A DNA stretch of 64,000 bases, taken from NCBI RefSeq assembly GCF_000471905.2, contig NW_006496932.1, positions 2,132,144-2,196,143 of the forward strand. Reading direction: 5' to 3'. Under the pieces are notes generated by a model. That model saw only the letters and a program-made list of their open reading frames with translations. It made no database searches and was not told the origin of the DNA. Below, piece by piece: positions 35,430 to 47,388 of this stretch (positions are counted from its first letter, which is position 1; the number at the start of each line of letters is the position of its first letter). Made by a program: the position numbers and the translations under genes. Source of the stretch: Amborella trichopoda. Taxonomy: Eukaryota; Streptophyta; Magnoliopsida; Amborellales; Amborellaceae.

Positions 35430-35819
35430 ATACTTTAAATGGATGGCATGGTGGTTATTATTTTTAATGTCATCTCAATGATCATGAGTTCAAATCCCAC
35501 AAATGCACTTTCAATATAGAACAAAAAGGACACTACGTGTCTAACACATCTAAAAATAATGTGAAAGTATCGACTACCATGTCTAGAAGGTTACTTAGGC
35601 GACCGTACATATAATGTGTCGGTCATGTATCCAAGATGTTGACACGTGCCCAAGTAACAACAACATGCAATATGGAGTGTCTGGATAGCACTAATTTTGT
35701 TATATATCCAAAGCCGTTGAATTTTACATTTAGATGATTCTGACCTCTTTATATCAATATGTTTTTACAATATGTTTTTTTACTAGTACACTCAAACCTA
35801 GACCTACCGAAATCAGCAT

Positions 35820-36660
35820 CGCACCGGTAGCGAGCTAATCGGCCGGTTCCGGTTCCGGTTCCGACCGGTTGGTTTTTCGAACACTGGACAAGATGCGGTT
35901 AGTCTCAACCAGATCCAAAAAGACGTACAAAACTCCATGTCTCATATGGACTTGGCTAGGATCAGATCTACCTGGTCTCCACTTGTTCAATACCAATATG
36001 GTTTCATTACGATTTAGGACACAAATAGAACCGGTTATGGCTTGGCCATGTCTTAGATAAGAGCCAGTTGGGGCCTGATAAGGACCCAGACACATTCGCT
36101 TTTGGCTCAGCCAGGGCTCATATGGAAGCCACATCGGACCACCTCATCCCAACTTGGTTAGGCTTAGTCGTGGCTTGTAAAGGACTCCGATGGATCCAGT
36201 CGTGGTTTGGGCAGGTCTTAGAAAAGACAGTTCTGGCTCAATAAAGGTTCAGATAGGGCTCATACGGATTAGACCACACTTAGACCCACTTGATCCCAAC
36301 TTGGATCAAACCTAGGTGTGTGGCTCAGGCTCATTTAGGACTCAGATAGCGCCAGTATTTTACTTTACCACGTCTAAAATGGGAACCAGTTGTGGTTGAC
36401 CAGGTAATTGTGGCTCAACCAAGACCCCAACAAGAGTCACTCGTAGCTTGGCCACGGCTCATATGGACACAGCCATATCAGGCCACCTGCCCCAACACCA
36501 TTTTTTGCTTGGTCAATGAAAATAAAGTCAGCCGCCCAGCCGCCTATGCAGTATGGCGGACAAACCACCTAGGCGGTGGGGTTTAAGCAGGCATACCTAA
36601 GGTGGGCAGACAAACCGCCTAGGCGGTGCGGTTTAGGCAGGTGGGCGCCTAGGCAGTAAC
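35820..36660. repeat. GC-richer degenerate repeat region
   Basis: GGCTTGGCCATG, CTCATATGG and GGCTCA(A/G)CCA blocks recur irregularly. Near 36540-36650 AACC(A/G)CCTAGGCGGTG occurs twice and the region is rich in the palindrome CCGCCTAGGCGG. GTTCCGGTTCCGGTTCCG at 35845-35865 is a short tandem repeat. This resembles interiors of hAT/MULE non-autonomous elements; edges were not resolved. No gene recognised. Confidence 0.5.
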
Positions 36661-37880
36661 GGCACGCGACCTAATCCCACTCCATCAATAACAAAAAAAA
36701 ATAAAAATTCAAATCAACCCAAACAAAAATAAAGCTTGATCTTGCCCTGCTCTCTCTATCTCTCTTAGGTCCATCTTTCTCTCGGGTCCATGTACTCCAT
36801 CTACATATGAGAAGGACTACAAGTGTTCAATGCTTGGCCTGTCTCTCTCTCTCAGAGACATAAAGATACACGTGGTCACATGCTCCCTCTTTACACATAA
36901 AAAGAAAAAGAAGAAGAAGGCCACCAAATGTTCGATACCAGGTCTCTCTCTCTTGAGATATCCTCCAAATGTTCGAGACCTCTATCTCACAAATACAGAT
37001 CCAAAAGAAAAAAAAAAAAACGATTTTAAAGAATTTCATGCGAGACCTAACACATGCACATACGAATTCACATGTATGCATGCACACACACATTCCCAAA
37101 ATACACTCACATAAAACAACATATAACCCCCACCGCAACCCTTTTCCCTTAAAGCCACTAAAACAACATATAACCCCCACCGCAACCCTTTTCCCTTAAA
37201 GCCACCCTGGTATCTGGGCTCCCACCTAAGCCGCATCTACCTTTTTTTAACATTAAGCAGAAGAATCGGATTGAATTTGAGTTTTTGAATTTTTTGGCGC
37301 CCATCATATACATGGTCCAAGAGATGTTATGCCCATAAACAGAAGCAACTGATAGAGAAATCAGTAAAAACACTATGCTTAAACGGATAGTCAAAATAAC
37401 TCATTACATGAAATCAATGATGTAAGCACACATACATACATTATGTATTCCACACATACATCCATATACATCATGCATTCCTACTTCATACATGTACAAT
37501 GGGATGCAGAATTGCATGCTCTGATGGGAATTGATTTTGCAATGCCGCATCAACGTATATGGCTTCAGGAACTTTTAAGAGTGTATTTGGATAAAACCTG
37601 AAAAGTGAGAGTAAACTGTGTTACTAAGAAGCACCGAAGGATTATCAGAATCAGCAAAACCAAATTAAAATGCATTTAATTATTTGGAGGTGGTGGTATT
37701 AATTTTCAATTGAAAATTAATAAGCTTATGTATACATATATGTGCATAAATGTGCTTGGGCTTGAGTGGGAACATTCAGAATATGCAAAATGCCACACAG
37801 CTGAAAGTGCTTTTATTAATATTCAGGAGGTCACTCGCGACAAACTCAGAAGTTAAGCAAACATCGACATATGCATATAG
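36660..37880. other. Intergenic DNA with short repeats
   Basis: CT/GA-rich tracts at 36750-36860, the 47-bp duplication at 37113-37206, and a CATACATACAT-rich stretch at 37428-37500. No gene recognised. Confidence 0.5.
37113..37206. repeat. 47-bp tandem duplication, two copies
   Basis: Units 37113-37159 and 37160-37206 differ only at the last base. Each contains AACCCCCACCGCAACCC. Confidence 0.95.
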
Positions 37881-37887
37881 ATCTAAC

Positions 37888-38321
37888 GGGTGCGGTTTAC
37901 ATAGAGCCGAAGCTCTAAACAATCAAAGTAAAGCGCACCTTCAAATAGTATCGAGAAATGTGGTTTCAATACTGGAAATCTATGTGATAGCCTTAAAATA
38001 TATTTTCATCGTTAATTACAAAATTTAAAGCTTAAAAAATAGTGTAAATCGAGCATATTTATGAAAGCTTGAAAATCTTAAAAATTGACAGCCCAAAAAT
38101 GCGTTACAAGATGCACTATTTCCAAAACTTGAAATCCATTCTTTTCCTCATGTCCATGCATCTTGATGTCGAGATTATCAGTTTTCTCATGTCCATGCAT
38201 CTTGATGTCGAGATTATCAGTTTGAAGATATTTGGGCATCAAAATAACCTCGTCTAGTGAAATTTTTGAGGTGGGCTCTAATTTGATTGTTTAGAGCCTC
38301 GCTCTATATAAACTTTTTCCC
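37888..38321. mobile_element. MITE family 1 copy with clear inverted ends
   Basis: Left GGGTGCGGTTTACATAGAGC then GCTCTAAACAATCAAAG. Right, inverted, GGGAAAAAGTTTATATAGAG then GGCTCTAAACAATCAAAT. A 39-bp internal tandem duplication (starts 38147 and 38186) lengthens it. No convincing target duplication remains. Confidence 0.8.
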
Positions 38322-38329
38322 AATCTCAA

Positions 38330-39760
38330 TGCATATATACACATGTAGGAATAAACTCTATGACCTGAACATGTAAAAAGTAAGAAAGTCAAAATGAAGA
38401 GTGTGGGTCACAGAAAAACGCAAGTCAATCATCCCAAAAAGGAGTTCAATCAGTAACAGTCATATTAATGTCTGAGACTTAATTGGAAGTATTCATATGT
38501 CTAGATAACAATTTCCAGAGGTGTCCAACAAAGTGCTGGAGGTATTGGCATATCACCTCACGCGCAAATCAGTTTTCTGAGGGCAAATTCCTTTCTACCC
38601 CTTTTTCATACTTCTAAGCAGATTATTTGATTATGGAAAGCTACCAAAAGCTTTTCCACAATACTTGCTGATTTGTACAATGAATTGCACAATCAAACTA
38701 TCATTCACACAAAACATCAGACCCGATTTATGGTGCTGCTTCATGTAAAGATCTGAACCTTCCCTGCAATTTCTCAATGTTTCTGCTGGTCGCTTGCTCA
38801 AATGAAATTATCATACAGAAAATTTATCAGGCACCCTATATGTGTCGTGCAACATAGTCATGAAAGTAATTGATGAAAAGTTTCTAATGAGTGGATCATA
38901 TCAAATAAACTAGATTTACATATTCTTCTACTTCACCACATTTGCTAAATTTTCTTTGACACCTTTTTCAGGTGCGACATATTGGCAAGTTGAACGTGTA
39001 ATAGAATGGCAATAGCGCTTACCGGTTCTAATCAGTATACAGAAAAACAACTCAGCCAAGCTACTTGGTCCTTGGCCGAGGCAAAGGCAAGTTACCCCGG
39101 TGAAGACTATATCGCTTGAATTAGAAAAATGAAGCTAAAAACAAAAAAAAGAATAATATATTATCTAACCTTCTCATTTCTTACATCAAACATAAAATGA
39201 GATACCTCACAGCTCTTTTTTGAACTCTTGTTTTTTGACTCCCTAAAAAAAGGGCTCAGTCTCCTAGGCTTAAAAAATGAGGGCAGTGTTGTTTTGGAAA
39301 AGGAGGGGGCCTGTTTCCGATCCCCGACCACGATGGCAAATAAGCGTGCGTGCTACCCAAGAAGCCATTTGAATATTTTTATTCATTTCTATAAACTACG
39401 CACACATGGGTATCCAGCACACTCAGGCGAAACTCGTGTCGCCCATAGGGCGAGACAAGGTAACTCGGCTGAGTCCCGGTACACTGGTTCTAATTGACCA
39501 ACCACTACCCAAAATCTTCTAATGGAAATTGCTATTGCATCTATATTGTTGGTAGTCCTACCCAAAAACATGTGACAAAATGTACAACTGACTTCTTGCT
39601 TCTCTTATTCGCACCTATGTTTCGGATGGGAATAGAAGAAAATGGAAGCAAAAATTGCAAATAGCAAAATTATTGGAATAAAGGACAATCCCCTTTTCTG
39701 GTTCCTGTGCTTGTGTTCGCAAGTGTGCTTTTTTATACAGTACAATGTTCAGAAAGTACT
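38330..39760. other. Intergenic DNA, no gene recognised
   Basis: Mixed-composition DNA. 39300-39500 is GC-richer (TTCCGATCCCCGACC, GTAACTCGGCTGAGTCCC) and partly repeats 39020-39110 (ACCGGTTCTAAT, AACTCAGCC), hinting at a repeat pair, but no family could be named. Confidence 0.45.
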
Positions 39761-39763
39761 ACT

Positions 39764-42018
39764 TGTTAGGATATGGATATCTCGTGTTACTATTGATATA
39801 CATCATTATGGATACATATCATTATGGATATGCATTTGTATGAATACATATCTTTTGATAAGATTGACTGGTGTTTATCCATAACCATTGGTATTGATCT
39901 TTAACTGTTAAAGGTCGTATATTTATATGGAGTCTCGATTAATCAATAAAGAGAGAGTTCTCTGCAGTATTCTGAAATAATCTTCCATGGGGGCCTAAGG
40001 CCCAAATATACAAAAATACAGTTTCTAACATGGTATCAGAACGAGGTTGACGACTCAAGCATCGAGCCTTTGTTTCCAGTTCTCTGATCGGTGAAGCCCT
40101 CAATCTGATTGCGACTCTCTGCCTAACAGCTGCGGCACCCTCTTTGATGTTATCAAGTTGCTACCTTATATTCATTCCGAAAATTTCAGTACCCTTTACC
40201 ATTTCATGGATGTGTCTTTGGAAAATCTACCCCCATATTCCAAAGCATCTTCCTCTAGTCGATACCGTTTCCTCTAGTCCATGCCGTTTGCACGCTTGAA
40301 ACACATCTGTCCAAAAATAGAAGGGCATCAGGTGGTCTTTTAGAGAGAGATGTGAGTCTCGTCATGCTGCTACGGGTTATAGCTTAGGGCCTGGAGTTGT
40401 AGAGAGAGAGTAAAAGTAAAAGGACGTTTTTTTGGGATTGTAGAGAGAGGGTTAAAAGTTTTTTTTTTTTTTATGTTGTTTTTTTATTAATAAATTAGAG
40501 AGCGTACGAGTTTGTAGGATTTCCATTCTTCACATTGCAAAGCTTGGTACTCAGGCTTGAAACGAGACCGAGGACCAAAATTCACACTGCTGCCTGCTGT
40601 GTGATTTCCTCCTGCTGAGATCGGAGTAGAGAGAGAGAGTTACAATGCCCTAGAGATTGCCGTATAGATAGAGTTGCTGTGATCTGCTCAAGATAAGCCA
40701 TGCATTAGCCATTTGGGGCAATCTGAGGAGCACTATTGCGGGAAGCTCTCAATCCTCGTGGGAGCAAGTTGCTTGGATCTATGCTTGCTAACGATGGTGG
40801 GGTTTCAAAGGTTTCAGATTCTCTTTTTTATTTTTGTTGGCTCTTCCAAGTGCTTCAAGTTTGATGATCGAATTTCTTGATCCTGGTTGATGATCAAGTT
40901 TCTGTTACTTGATCATGTTTAATGATTGAGTTTTTCGTTACTCAATCCTATTGGATGATGGAGTTTCCTACTACTCCATCCAGTGTGATAATCGAGTTTT
41001 TTTTCGTTACTCGATCATATATGTTCCGGAGGCCTATTGAGTTGGTGTTATGCGAGACTTCTCTGTTCGAGGCATCAGTTTCTGAGGATCGCTAATTTGC
41101 AAAATTCACCTTTGAAAAATGGCCTATGAAAACGATCAATCTGCTCTATCTATAAAATCGCCCCTCTCTTTGTTTTGCCTCTGAATCTTGATCTCAGGGT
41201 GATATGTCCGAACTCTCATCAGCCACTCTAATCTTTTCTGATGATCGAGTTTTCCGTTACTCGATCCTGTTTGATGATTATGTTTTCTGTTACTCAATTC
41301 TGTTTGATGATCGTATTTTCCGTTATTCGATCCTGTCTGTTGATCGATTTTTTTCGTTACTCGATCCTGTATGTTTTGAAGGCTTGTTGGTTTGTTGTTG
41401 CTTGAGTTCTCTACGAACTGCTGAATCTAGAGTTTTTTCTGAAGGCTCAAGTCTGTTCCTGAGGCCGTTTGTTGTTCCTAAGGCTATATATTCCTGAGGC
41501 TTGTTGATCCACCACTACAATTTGTGCTTGTTGTTCAAGCAATCTGAGTTATTTGTGCTTGTTGTTCAAGCAATCTAAGCAATCTGAAGGTCACCACGCG
41601 TTTTTGGCAAATTAGTATTGTTCAAACTCCAGGTGCTTTGTGTCAAAGCATCTTGAGTTTGAGGGGGAGTATTAGGTTATGGATATCTCGTGTTAGTATT
41701 GATATACATCATTATGGATACATATCAGTATGGATATGCATATATATGGATACATATCTCTTGATAAGATTAGGATATGTATCATATTGATACATATCAA
41801 TATGGATATGCATCTGTATGAATACATATCTCTTGATAAGATTAGGAGGTGTCTATCCATAACCATTGGTATTTATCTTTGACTGTTAAAGGCCGTATAT
41901 TTATACGGAGTCTTGTATATTCTTGATTAACCAATAAAGAAAGAGTTATTAGCAATATTCTCAAATAATCTTCCATGGGGGCCTACGGCCCAAATATACA
42001 GAAATACAGTTTCTAACA
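39764..42018 (+). mobile_element. Non-autonomous LTR retrotransposon (LARD/TRIM-like)
   Basis: The left LTR is 39764-40030 (267 bp, TGTTAGG...CTAACA) and the right LTR 41670-42018 (349 bp, longer because of an internal duplication). A perfect 5-bp duplication, CTACT, flanks the element (39759-39763 and 42019-42023). TGGTATCAGAACGAGG directly after the left LTR is an initiator-tRNA-Met primer-binding site of the kind common in Ty1/copia elements. The purine tract GAGTTTGAGGGGGAG precedes the right LTR. The 1.64-kb interior has no capsid or polymerase genes but holds a hairpin-repeat array. It sits about 0.5 kb past the SUVH stop codon. Confidence 0.92.
40860..41370 (+). repeat. Hairpin-forming repeat units inside the LTR element
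   Basis: About nine units of roughly 35 bp in two groups (40862-41025 and 41238-41375), of form TGATGATCGAG, loop TTTYYGTTA, CTCGATC. Arms differ between units but stay complementary: GATCAAG/CTTGATC, GATTGAG/CTCAATC, GATGGAG/CTCCATC, GATCGAG/CTCGATC. Confidence 0.85.
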
Positions 42019-42502
42019 CTACTAGATAATCTGGGGAGGCTAAGGAGTAAAGCAACTTTCAATAGATCATGGTTTATCTTTTTATAGATCTAGAAGCATG
42101 CCATTTTTCCATCATATTCCTGGTATAGTAGAAGCATCCAAGAGGTCAGTGAGTGTACATGTATGTGTGTGTACACTTTTTTCATAGGGATAGCTAGTAA
42201 TTTGAGCTTAAAATCTGAGGGTGAAAGAGAGTGTATCATGTGATATTCATTGTGATAAAATTCATGGAAATGGAGTTCTCATATCCTAGTTCTAAAAGAT
42301 CAATCTGTGAAGGAGAAGCATAAGTCAAATCACAAGGTTCAGGAAAAAGAATATTTAGTGCACAAACAATTCGTCAAATAAAATTCAATTGAGATACCAA
42401 TAAGAAATAAGATACATGAGATTCAAAAAGAGAGATACCTTACCTTGCTAGCAAAATTCCTTAAACTCTTGCTACTTGTTCAAAGGCATGAAACTAAAAG
42501 CA

Positions 42503-44572
42503 CTAGCCAAAGAACCCTCTGCATTTTAAAGCTCCACATAAGCACTGTTTCCTCTTTGACTGAGATTTAGAAAGTCCATAATCATATGTCAATTCCGTCA
42601 TAGGAGGAATATTCTTGATTGCAAAAAACATGATATGAGGACACTGACTATCACGATGGTCGAATAAGACAGGATACCATGAAACATTGGGGGAGCAACT
42701 GTGATTCATGAATCGAGACACATTACCCATACGCTTTGCACTAATCACAATTGGTAGCTGTTCAAAATTCGGATCAGGTTCAGCAAATCTCTGCTCTCCC
42801 AATAATGTATATATATTAGCCCAATTAAATGGGTTTTGACGCTCTCGGTTTGATAAAAATAAATACTCATCATCTGTTTCTTCTTCTTCCTCACCATTGT
42901 GCATAATTAGGCCGGCATATTCACAAATGAATGTCCCTGATGGAATAGGGTTCCAAGAACGAAGGCCCCAGCCTTTGTTTCTAGTCTTAAAAACCTCAAA
43001 GTGAAGTTTTAGCCCATTCTGTGATGCCCTGTTCCTACAAATGTTTGAGCACAAACAAGTAGGAGCACATTCATATATCATTGGTTTAGGGCTAAATAAA
43101 ATTCCATTTGGATTATAAGGGAACTGGCCTCCATTTAGCCCCAAGCAACAACAGTTTATGTCATTGGGACTGCATGCATTTACGCACATACAACCCGGAG
43201 AAGGATTCGTCGAGGGCTTTGAATTCCTCACTCCTGTGATATACAAAAAACGCGGCCTTTTCTCATCATCAACATCATTCACCAAACAAACTGGTACTTT
43301 CTCGGCCATTGAAGATACATCTGATGTTGTAGCACCAGGCCTTGTTAATGGATTTTCTCTCCATTGCTCCAATTGCTTCCACAGTGAGCTCCCCAAATTA
43401 GGCTGGCCCGGACACCTTAACAATTTATACTTGAAAACTTTGAAGCCCATAGTGCCTCTCTCTGTCCATCCTTGTTGGACTCTGTATAACCCATCATAGA
43501 TATAGGCCTTGCCAGAAGGGCTAGACACATCTTTCACACCCTTAATTACCCGGATTTCATTCCCATGTTGAAGGCTCTTCTCCAAAGCAAGATTACCCCT
43601 CTCAAGCTTCTGATCACCGACCTGTTTTCCCCTTGAGTCAACACCACCATGGCCACTGTAAATCAGGGTATCCCCATTGTCTTCTGCATCATCATCATCG
43701 TAACTACCAGAAGAGACGATACTAATAGCAATGGGATCCTCTTGTTGCCCAAACTTCATGGTCATGTAGTCAATACCAGCCATTGAAGGGGCATGCAACC
43801 CCACTAGACCTAATTCGAGTCTGAAATAGAAAATATCCCCTATATTGACTCCTGGAACAGAGCCGACCCTCTTCCCAACATTGGTTCGGAATTCTTTGCT
43901 GGCCATGACAGTCCCAGCTTTCAGGTCTGCACGTATCCTACCACCAGAACTTGATGATTCCTTTGATGGTTCATTTTGTTGCATAAGCCTTCGCCTATAA
44001 GCATGGTAAATTGTAAGGACCCTATCAACTGCATCCCTATCAACGTTCATGGGTCTCTCTTCAGCATCAAATGGACGAAAAGATATGTTCTTGCTCCTCT
44101 TTGCTCTAGCAGAGGCCTGCTTTTCTATAACTGAGTTATCTTCAGGTGCTTTTTGGGATATGGGAGCAACAAATATGGGTTCTCTTAAATTACTTGGGGG
44201 GGTTTTGAAATCGATTTGAGGTTCAGGAGACGCAAAAGACGCTTCATTGATGGTATCAGCAGGTGGTTTGAATTGATTTAGGGGTTCAGGAGAAAGGAAG
44301 GAGGGTTCATTTTTGGGTTCAGTGGGTGGTTTTCTTGATTTGGAGGCCTCTTTTACTGAACCAGTGGGCTCTTTTGATGAATTCTTGGCCAAAGAGCGCG
44401 GAAATTGTGGTATTTTTGCAGGACGAGGGTTGGAAGAGGTAAGAGGTTCAGATAAAGGAGGATTATTTGGGCCTGGAACTGAAGATAAAGGTCTTACATG
44501 GGATAGAAAAACCGGGACCAAGGTCCGCAGAGGCTTTACATCTAAAGCAGGGGATTCATCATCGGATGCCAT
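42503..44572 (-). CDS. SUVH-type histone H3K9 methyltransferase (SUVH1/3-like)
   Basis: A complete 689-residue ORF in one exon. Domains in order: a Pro/Ser-rich N-terminal region with repeated PEP.NQFKPP-like blocks (about 85-130); an SRA/YDG domain (about 230-390, with VGSVPGVNIGDIFYFR and SGHGG), which binds methylated DNA; a Cys-rich pre-SET (about 455-520, CMCVNAC and CCC); a SET domain (about 525-670) with GWGLRSW, the SAM/active-site motif RFMNHSCSPN, and ELTYDYG; and a post-SET with CLCGALKC. All zinc-ligand clusters look intact. The product is nuclear. The family writes H3K9 methylation, although SUVH1/3 members are also known as methyl-DNA readers that promote transcription. Single-exon coding regions are typical of this group. 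An acidic run (EEEEETDDE) sits in the SET insertion. Confidence 0.96.
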   Translation of the reverse strand: MASDDESPALDVKPLRTLVPVFLSHVRPLSSVPGPNNPPLSEPLTSSNPRPAKIPQFPRSLAKNSSKEPTGSVKEASKSRKPPTEPKNEPSFLSPEPLNQFKPPADTINEASFASPEPQIDFKTPPSNLREPIFVAPISQKAPEDNSVIEKQASARAKRSKNISFRPFDAEERPMNVDRDAVDRVLTIYHAYRRRLMQQNEPSKESSSSGGRIRADLKAGTVMASKEFRTNVGKRVGSVPGVNIGDIFYFRLELGLVGLHAPSMAGIDYMTMKFGQQEDPIAISIVSSGSYDDDDAEDNGDTLIYSGHGGVDSRGKQVGDQKLERGNLALEKSLQHGNEIRVIKGVKDVSSPSGKAYIYDGLYRVQQGWTERGTMGFKVFKYKLLRCPGQPNLGSSLWKQLEQWRENPLTRPGATTSDVSSMAEKVPVCLVNDVDDEKRPRFLYITGVRNSKPSTNPSPGCMCVNACSPNDINCCCLGLNGGQFPYNPNGILFSPKPMIYECAPTCLCSNICRNRASQNGLKLHFEVFKTRNKGWGLRSWNPIPSGTFICEYAGLIMHNGEEEEETDDEYLFLSNRERQNPFNWANIYTLLGEQRFAEPDPNFEQLPIVISAKRMGNVSRFMNHSCSPNVSWYPVLFDHRDSQCPHIMFFAIKNIPPMTELTYDYGLSKSQSKRKQCLCGALKCRGFFG

Positions 44573-44599
44573 GGAAGAAGGATGGAAACCCTTGGAGCA

Positions 44600-45357
44600 A
44601 AGAAAAATAACAGATAACCTAGCTAGCTGTACTCCTCAATGACGCTTTAAAACATCTGAATAATAGCTAAAAATAAAGACTTTCAGTTCTGAACAGTGTA
44701 TTCCTGATATAAGACTAACTGGTTCAAGAACTCGAGTACAGGAAAGAGGATCAAAATGAAAGCCTATAAAAACCAACAATACAGCGCTGAGAGTTGATTC
44801 CTATGAAGAAAAAGGATGAGACTGAAAAGAGATTTTTTTTTTCATTAAAAAAGGGCAAAACTAACGGTGAACCAGAAGCTTCCTCTTAAACATGAAAACA
44901 TAAAAACCAAAAAAAGAAAGTATCAGGAAAAAAAAAGCACAACACCCTTAGTTCAGGGCAAAACTAACACTGAACCAGAAGCTTCTTCTTTGAAATTAAA
45001 GATCAAAGATTTCTTATTCAAATGCACCAAGACGCCTACAAATTAGGTCAAAAGCCATGCAAGAACCAGAGAAATCATATTTCACAGAGATTTCAATCAA
45101 TCCGAGCCGATTCCATATCAAACGTTCAAAGGCGCAAAAAAAATGGGGAAAAATGGAGAAAAATACCTAAAAATTCAGCAGAGAAATGCGATTATTGCAG
45201 AGCTTCAAATCCATTTCCCTTTATTCAAAACTGGGAAAATAAAAAGTTCTACGGCACAGAAAAATAAGGGGAAATATAAAAAGAAAATTACCTCAAAAAA
45301 TAACTGGAAGAGATTAAAAAGCCATGGTCCCGAGTGAAAAAACGAGCTTTATACCCT
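44600..45357 (-). promoter_or_regulatory. SUVH promoter and probable 5'-UTR intron
   Basis: On the minus strand a TATA box (GGGTATAAAG) lies at 45347-45356, about 780 bases upstream of the ATG. A donor-like GAG/GTAATTTTC lies near 45290 and pyrimidine-rich acceptor candidates (TTTTTCTTTGCTCCAAG) just before the ATG, near 44600. The simplest reading is a short non-coding first exon followed by a leader intron of about 0.7 kb; the acceptor is not certain. Short plus-strand ORFs here are not credible. Confidence 0.5.
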
Positions 45358-45359
45358 GT

Positions 45360-45955
45360 ACACGGGGCTTAGACATTTGCAGTACATTTGCGTTGGTGTG
45401 CAGAGAAGATTGACGTAAAATACCTGTGTCTTTTTATGATATGACAGAAAGGAACCCATCTTTCCCGAGAAATGTGAAAATAACACTTTTTTATTTTCAT
45501 CAAATTTCAAAAATAAATGTGCGCGTGACCTCGACACTAGAAATTGTCTGAAACGCAAGGACAAGTGGCATATCTTTAGGCGTAGATTACAGTGTGATGC
45601 CACATCTGAGGGACTCAAATAGCGGGCCAGTAACAAATGGCAAATTTTCGTGCATTACCATGAAAAGTAAGGTCTCTCTAATCTTGTCCATTAATGGACC
45701 TTTTTATAATGCTAAATTCGAGAATCTCTCCTTTCTGTGCTAATAAAGGATGAGAGACGATAGTGTCCTCGCGTTGGATCATACTGTACAACTAAAACGA
45801 TATCGTAAGTTGAGAAATTTAATCATCCATGAGGGGTCCAAGACTTTTTTTTAATGGGACATTTCAAGATGTATAAATCAAGATTAAAAAAATGTAGAGA
45901 TTGATATGATTTTAGGTGAACTACAATGTAATTTTAATTTTTTTTTATATTTTTA
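45360..45955. other. Intergenic DNA upstream of SUVH
   Basis: Nothing recognisable beyond the SUVH promoter flank. Confidence 0.5.
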
Positions 45956-45960
45956 TATAG

Positions 45961-46311
45961 AAAAAGTTTATATAAAGTTGCAAGAATCATATATGCACCT
46001 AAAAAATCGATGAGAAAAGTTTGTTTATAGTTGTGAAACCCTCTAATTGATCATATGGACATTGAGATGTATGAGTATGAAAAAAAAAGATTTTGAGTCC
46101 TAGAAATAATGTATCTTGTAACATATTATCTAGACCGTCCATTTTCAAGATTTTCATATGTCTATAGATCAACTTGATTTTAACCATTTTTGGAATTTAA
46201 TTTTGAGATAACCTTAAAAAAAAATTACATAAAAATTATATGTTATGATAAAATTTGGAGGTGCGCCTTAATTGGATTGTTTAAGGTTGTGACCTTATAG
46301 AAACCATACCC
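45961..46311. mobile_element. MITE family 1 copy with 9-bp target duplication
   Basis: It starts AAAAAGTTTATATAAAGTTGC, with the inverted match CCTTATAGAAACCATACCC at the end. Flanks TTTATATAG (45952-45960) and TTTCTATAG (46312-46320) match at 8 of 9. Confidence 0.78.
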
Positions 46312-46329
46312 TTTCTATAGATGCCCAAA

Positions 46330-47325
46330 ATTTTAGTTCATGCTCTCAACTATTCATGACAATACTTCTATAATTCTTTTTAAAACAATTTTTTTAAAAA
46401 ACAAGTTAAGTAAGTATTCATTAACATAAGGAGATAAACTCCAATATTACAATTACAAAGAGAAAAAATAGGGTGAGAAACCCAACTTCAAATCAAAATC
46501 ATCTGAAACTCCTAAGACATGAACAATCATTAAAAATCGAAGGCCCTACTCCATCCAGAAGCATAGAAAACTCGATGTCTACTTGAAGCAAGGAAGCCTA
46601 TTCTGCACCAGTCCCTGAGCCCAAGCCTCACCAACCCGAAAACATATCAAACCATCATCCCTTCTACATGAAGCCCACATGCCGGGGTTGGAGTGCCACC
46701 CAGACAACGCCAAAATGACGGCATCTAAAAATACACAGCTAAACCAGCGGCCAAAAGATGGTTATAAAAGATATAGCTCAAAGGAAGAGAAAGAGAAGAG
46801 GAAACAGAGGGGGGCAGACGAAGAACCAAGACCAAAGATGGAGAAAGAGGTCGCCGACAACTCATTTAGGAAACTGAATAGGCCATAAATGGAGATCTTA
46901 CTTCTGAGAAGAAAAACAATTCCTCCATGATAGGTAAATTGGCTTTCAGCAAGATCAATCCTGTCTTGGACGCTAACAATAAAAAGCAAAATCCTCCATG
47001 ACAGGGGACAAGGTGGTTCTCAAGAAGGCATATCCTATCTTTTACGTTAACCATATAAGACCTAAACAGGGGGCGACAGAGTCTCAGATCCCCCAAAAGG
47101 GGAAAACCCCATCTTAAGCATTGGCCTACCTAGAAGAGGTGAAAGTTGAGGAAAAGAGAAAGAGTGCAGGAGAGTAGGAGGTTCAAGGACGAATGTTGGA
47201 AATGGAAGAGATGGAAAGAAAGAAAGGTTGGAGATAGAAAGAGATGAGAAGAAGATACGACATGAGAAGAAGGAGAGAAGGGGGGGCGGGGGGGGGGGGG
47301 TCAGCTACCAAGAAGTCATCTACTA
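46330..47325. other. Intergenic DNA, possible LINE 3' region, unassigned
   Basis: The minus strand of 46440-46760 reads like a LINE 3' untranslated region (TTTTTAGATGCC, TTTGTAATTGTAATATTGG), but I cannot connect it to coding sequence. 46905-46960 and 46985-47050 are diverged direct copies (AAATCCTCCATGACAGG and ATTCCTCCATGATAGG). GA- and G-rich runs end the region (47225-47300). Confidence 0.35.
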
Positions 47326-47386
47326 TTTTAAAAGTGAAATAGCAGATGAGGAAGTCTTAGGCCAAAGGCTTGGAAAATCGAACCTC

Positions 47387-47388
<2 letters not shown>

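Noticed and set aside
35442-35520. tRNA gene (GGATGGCATGGTGGTTA ... GAGTTCAAATCCC)
   Set aside because: A T-arm-like block exists, but the anticodon arm and acceptor stem do not fold.
37113-37206. Interstitial telomere repeat (CCCTAAA-like)
   Set aside because: The unit is 47 bp and has AACCCCC but no CCCTAAA tandem.
42503-44572. Plus-strand frames inside the SUVH gene (43158-43499, 44313-44642)
   Set aside because: They are complements of a well-supported conserved coding sequence and resemble no protein.
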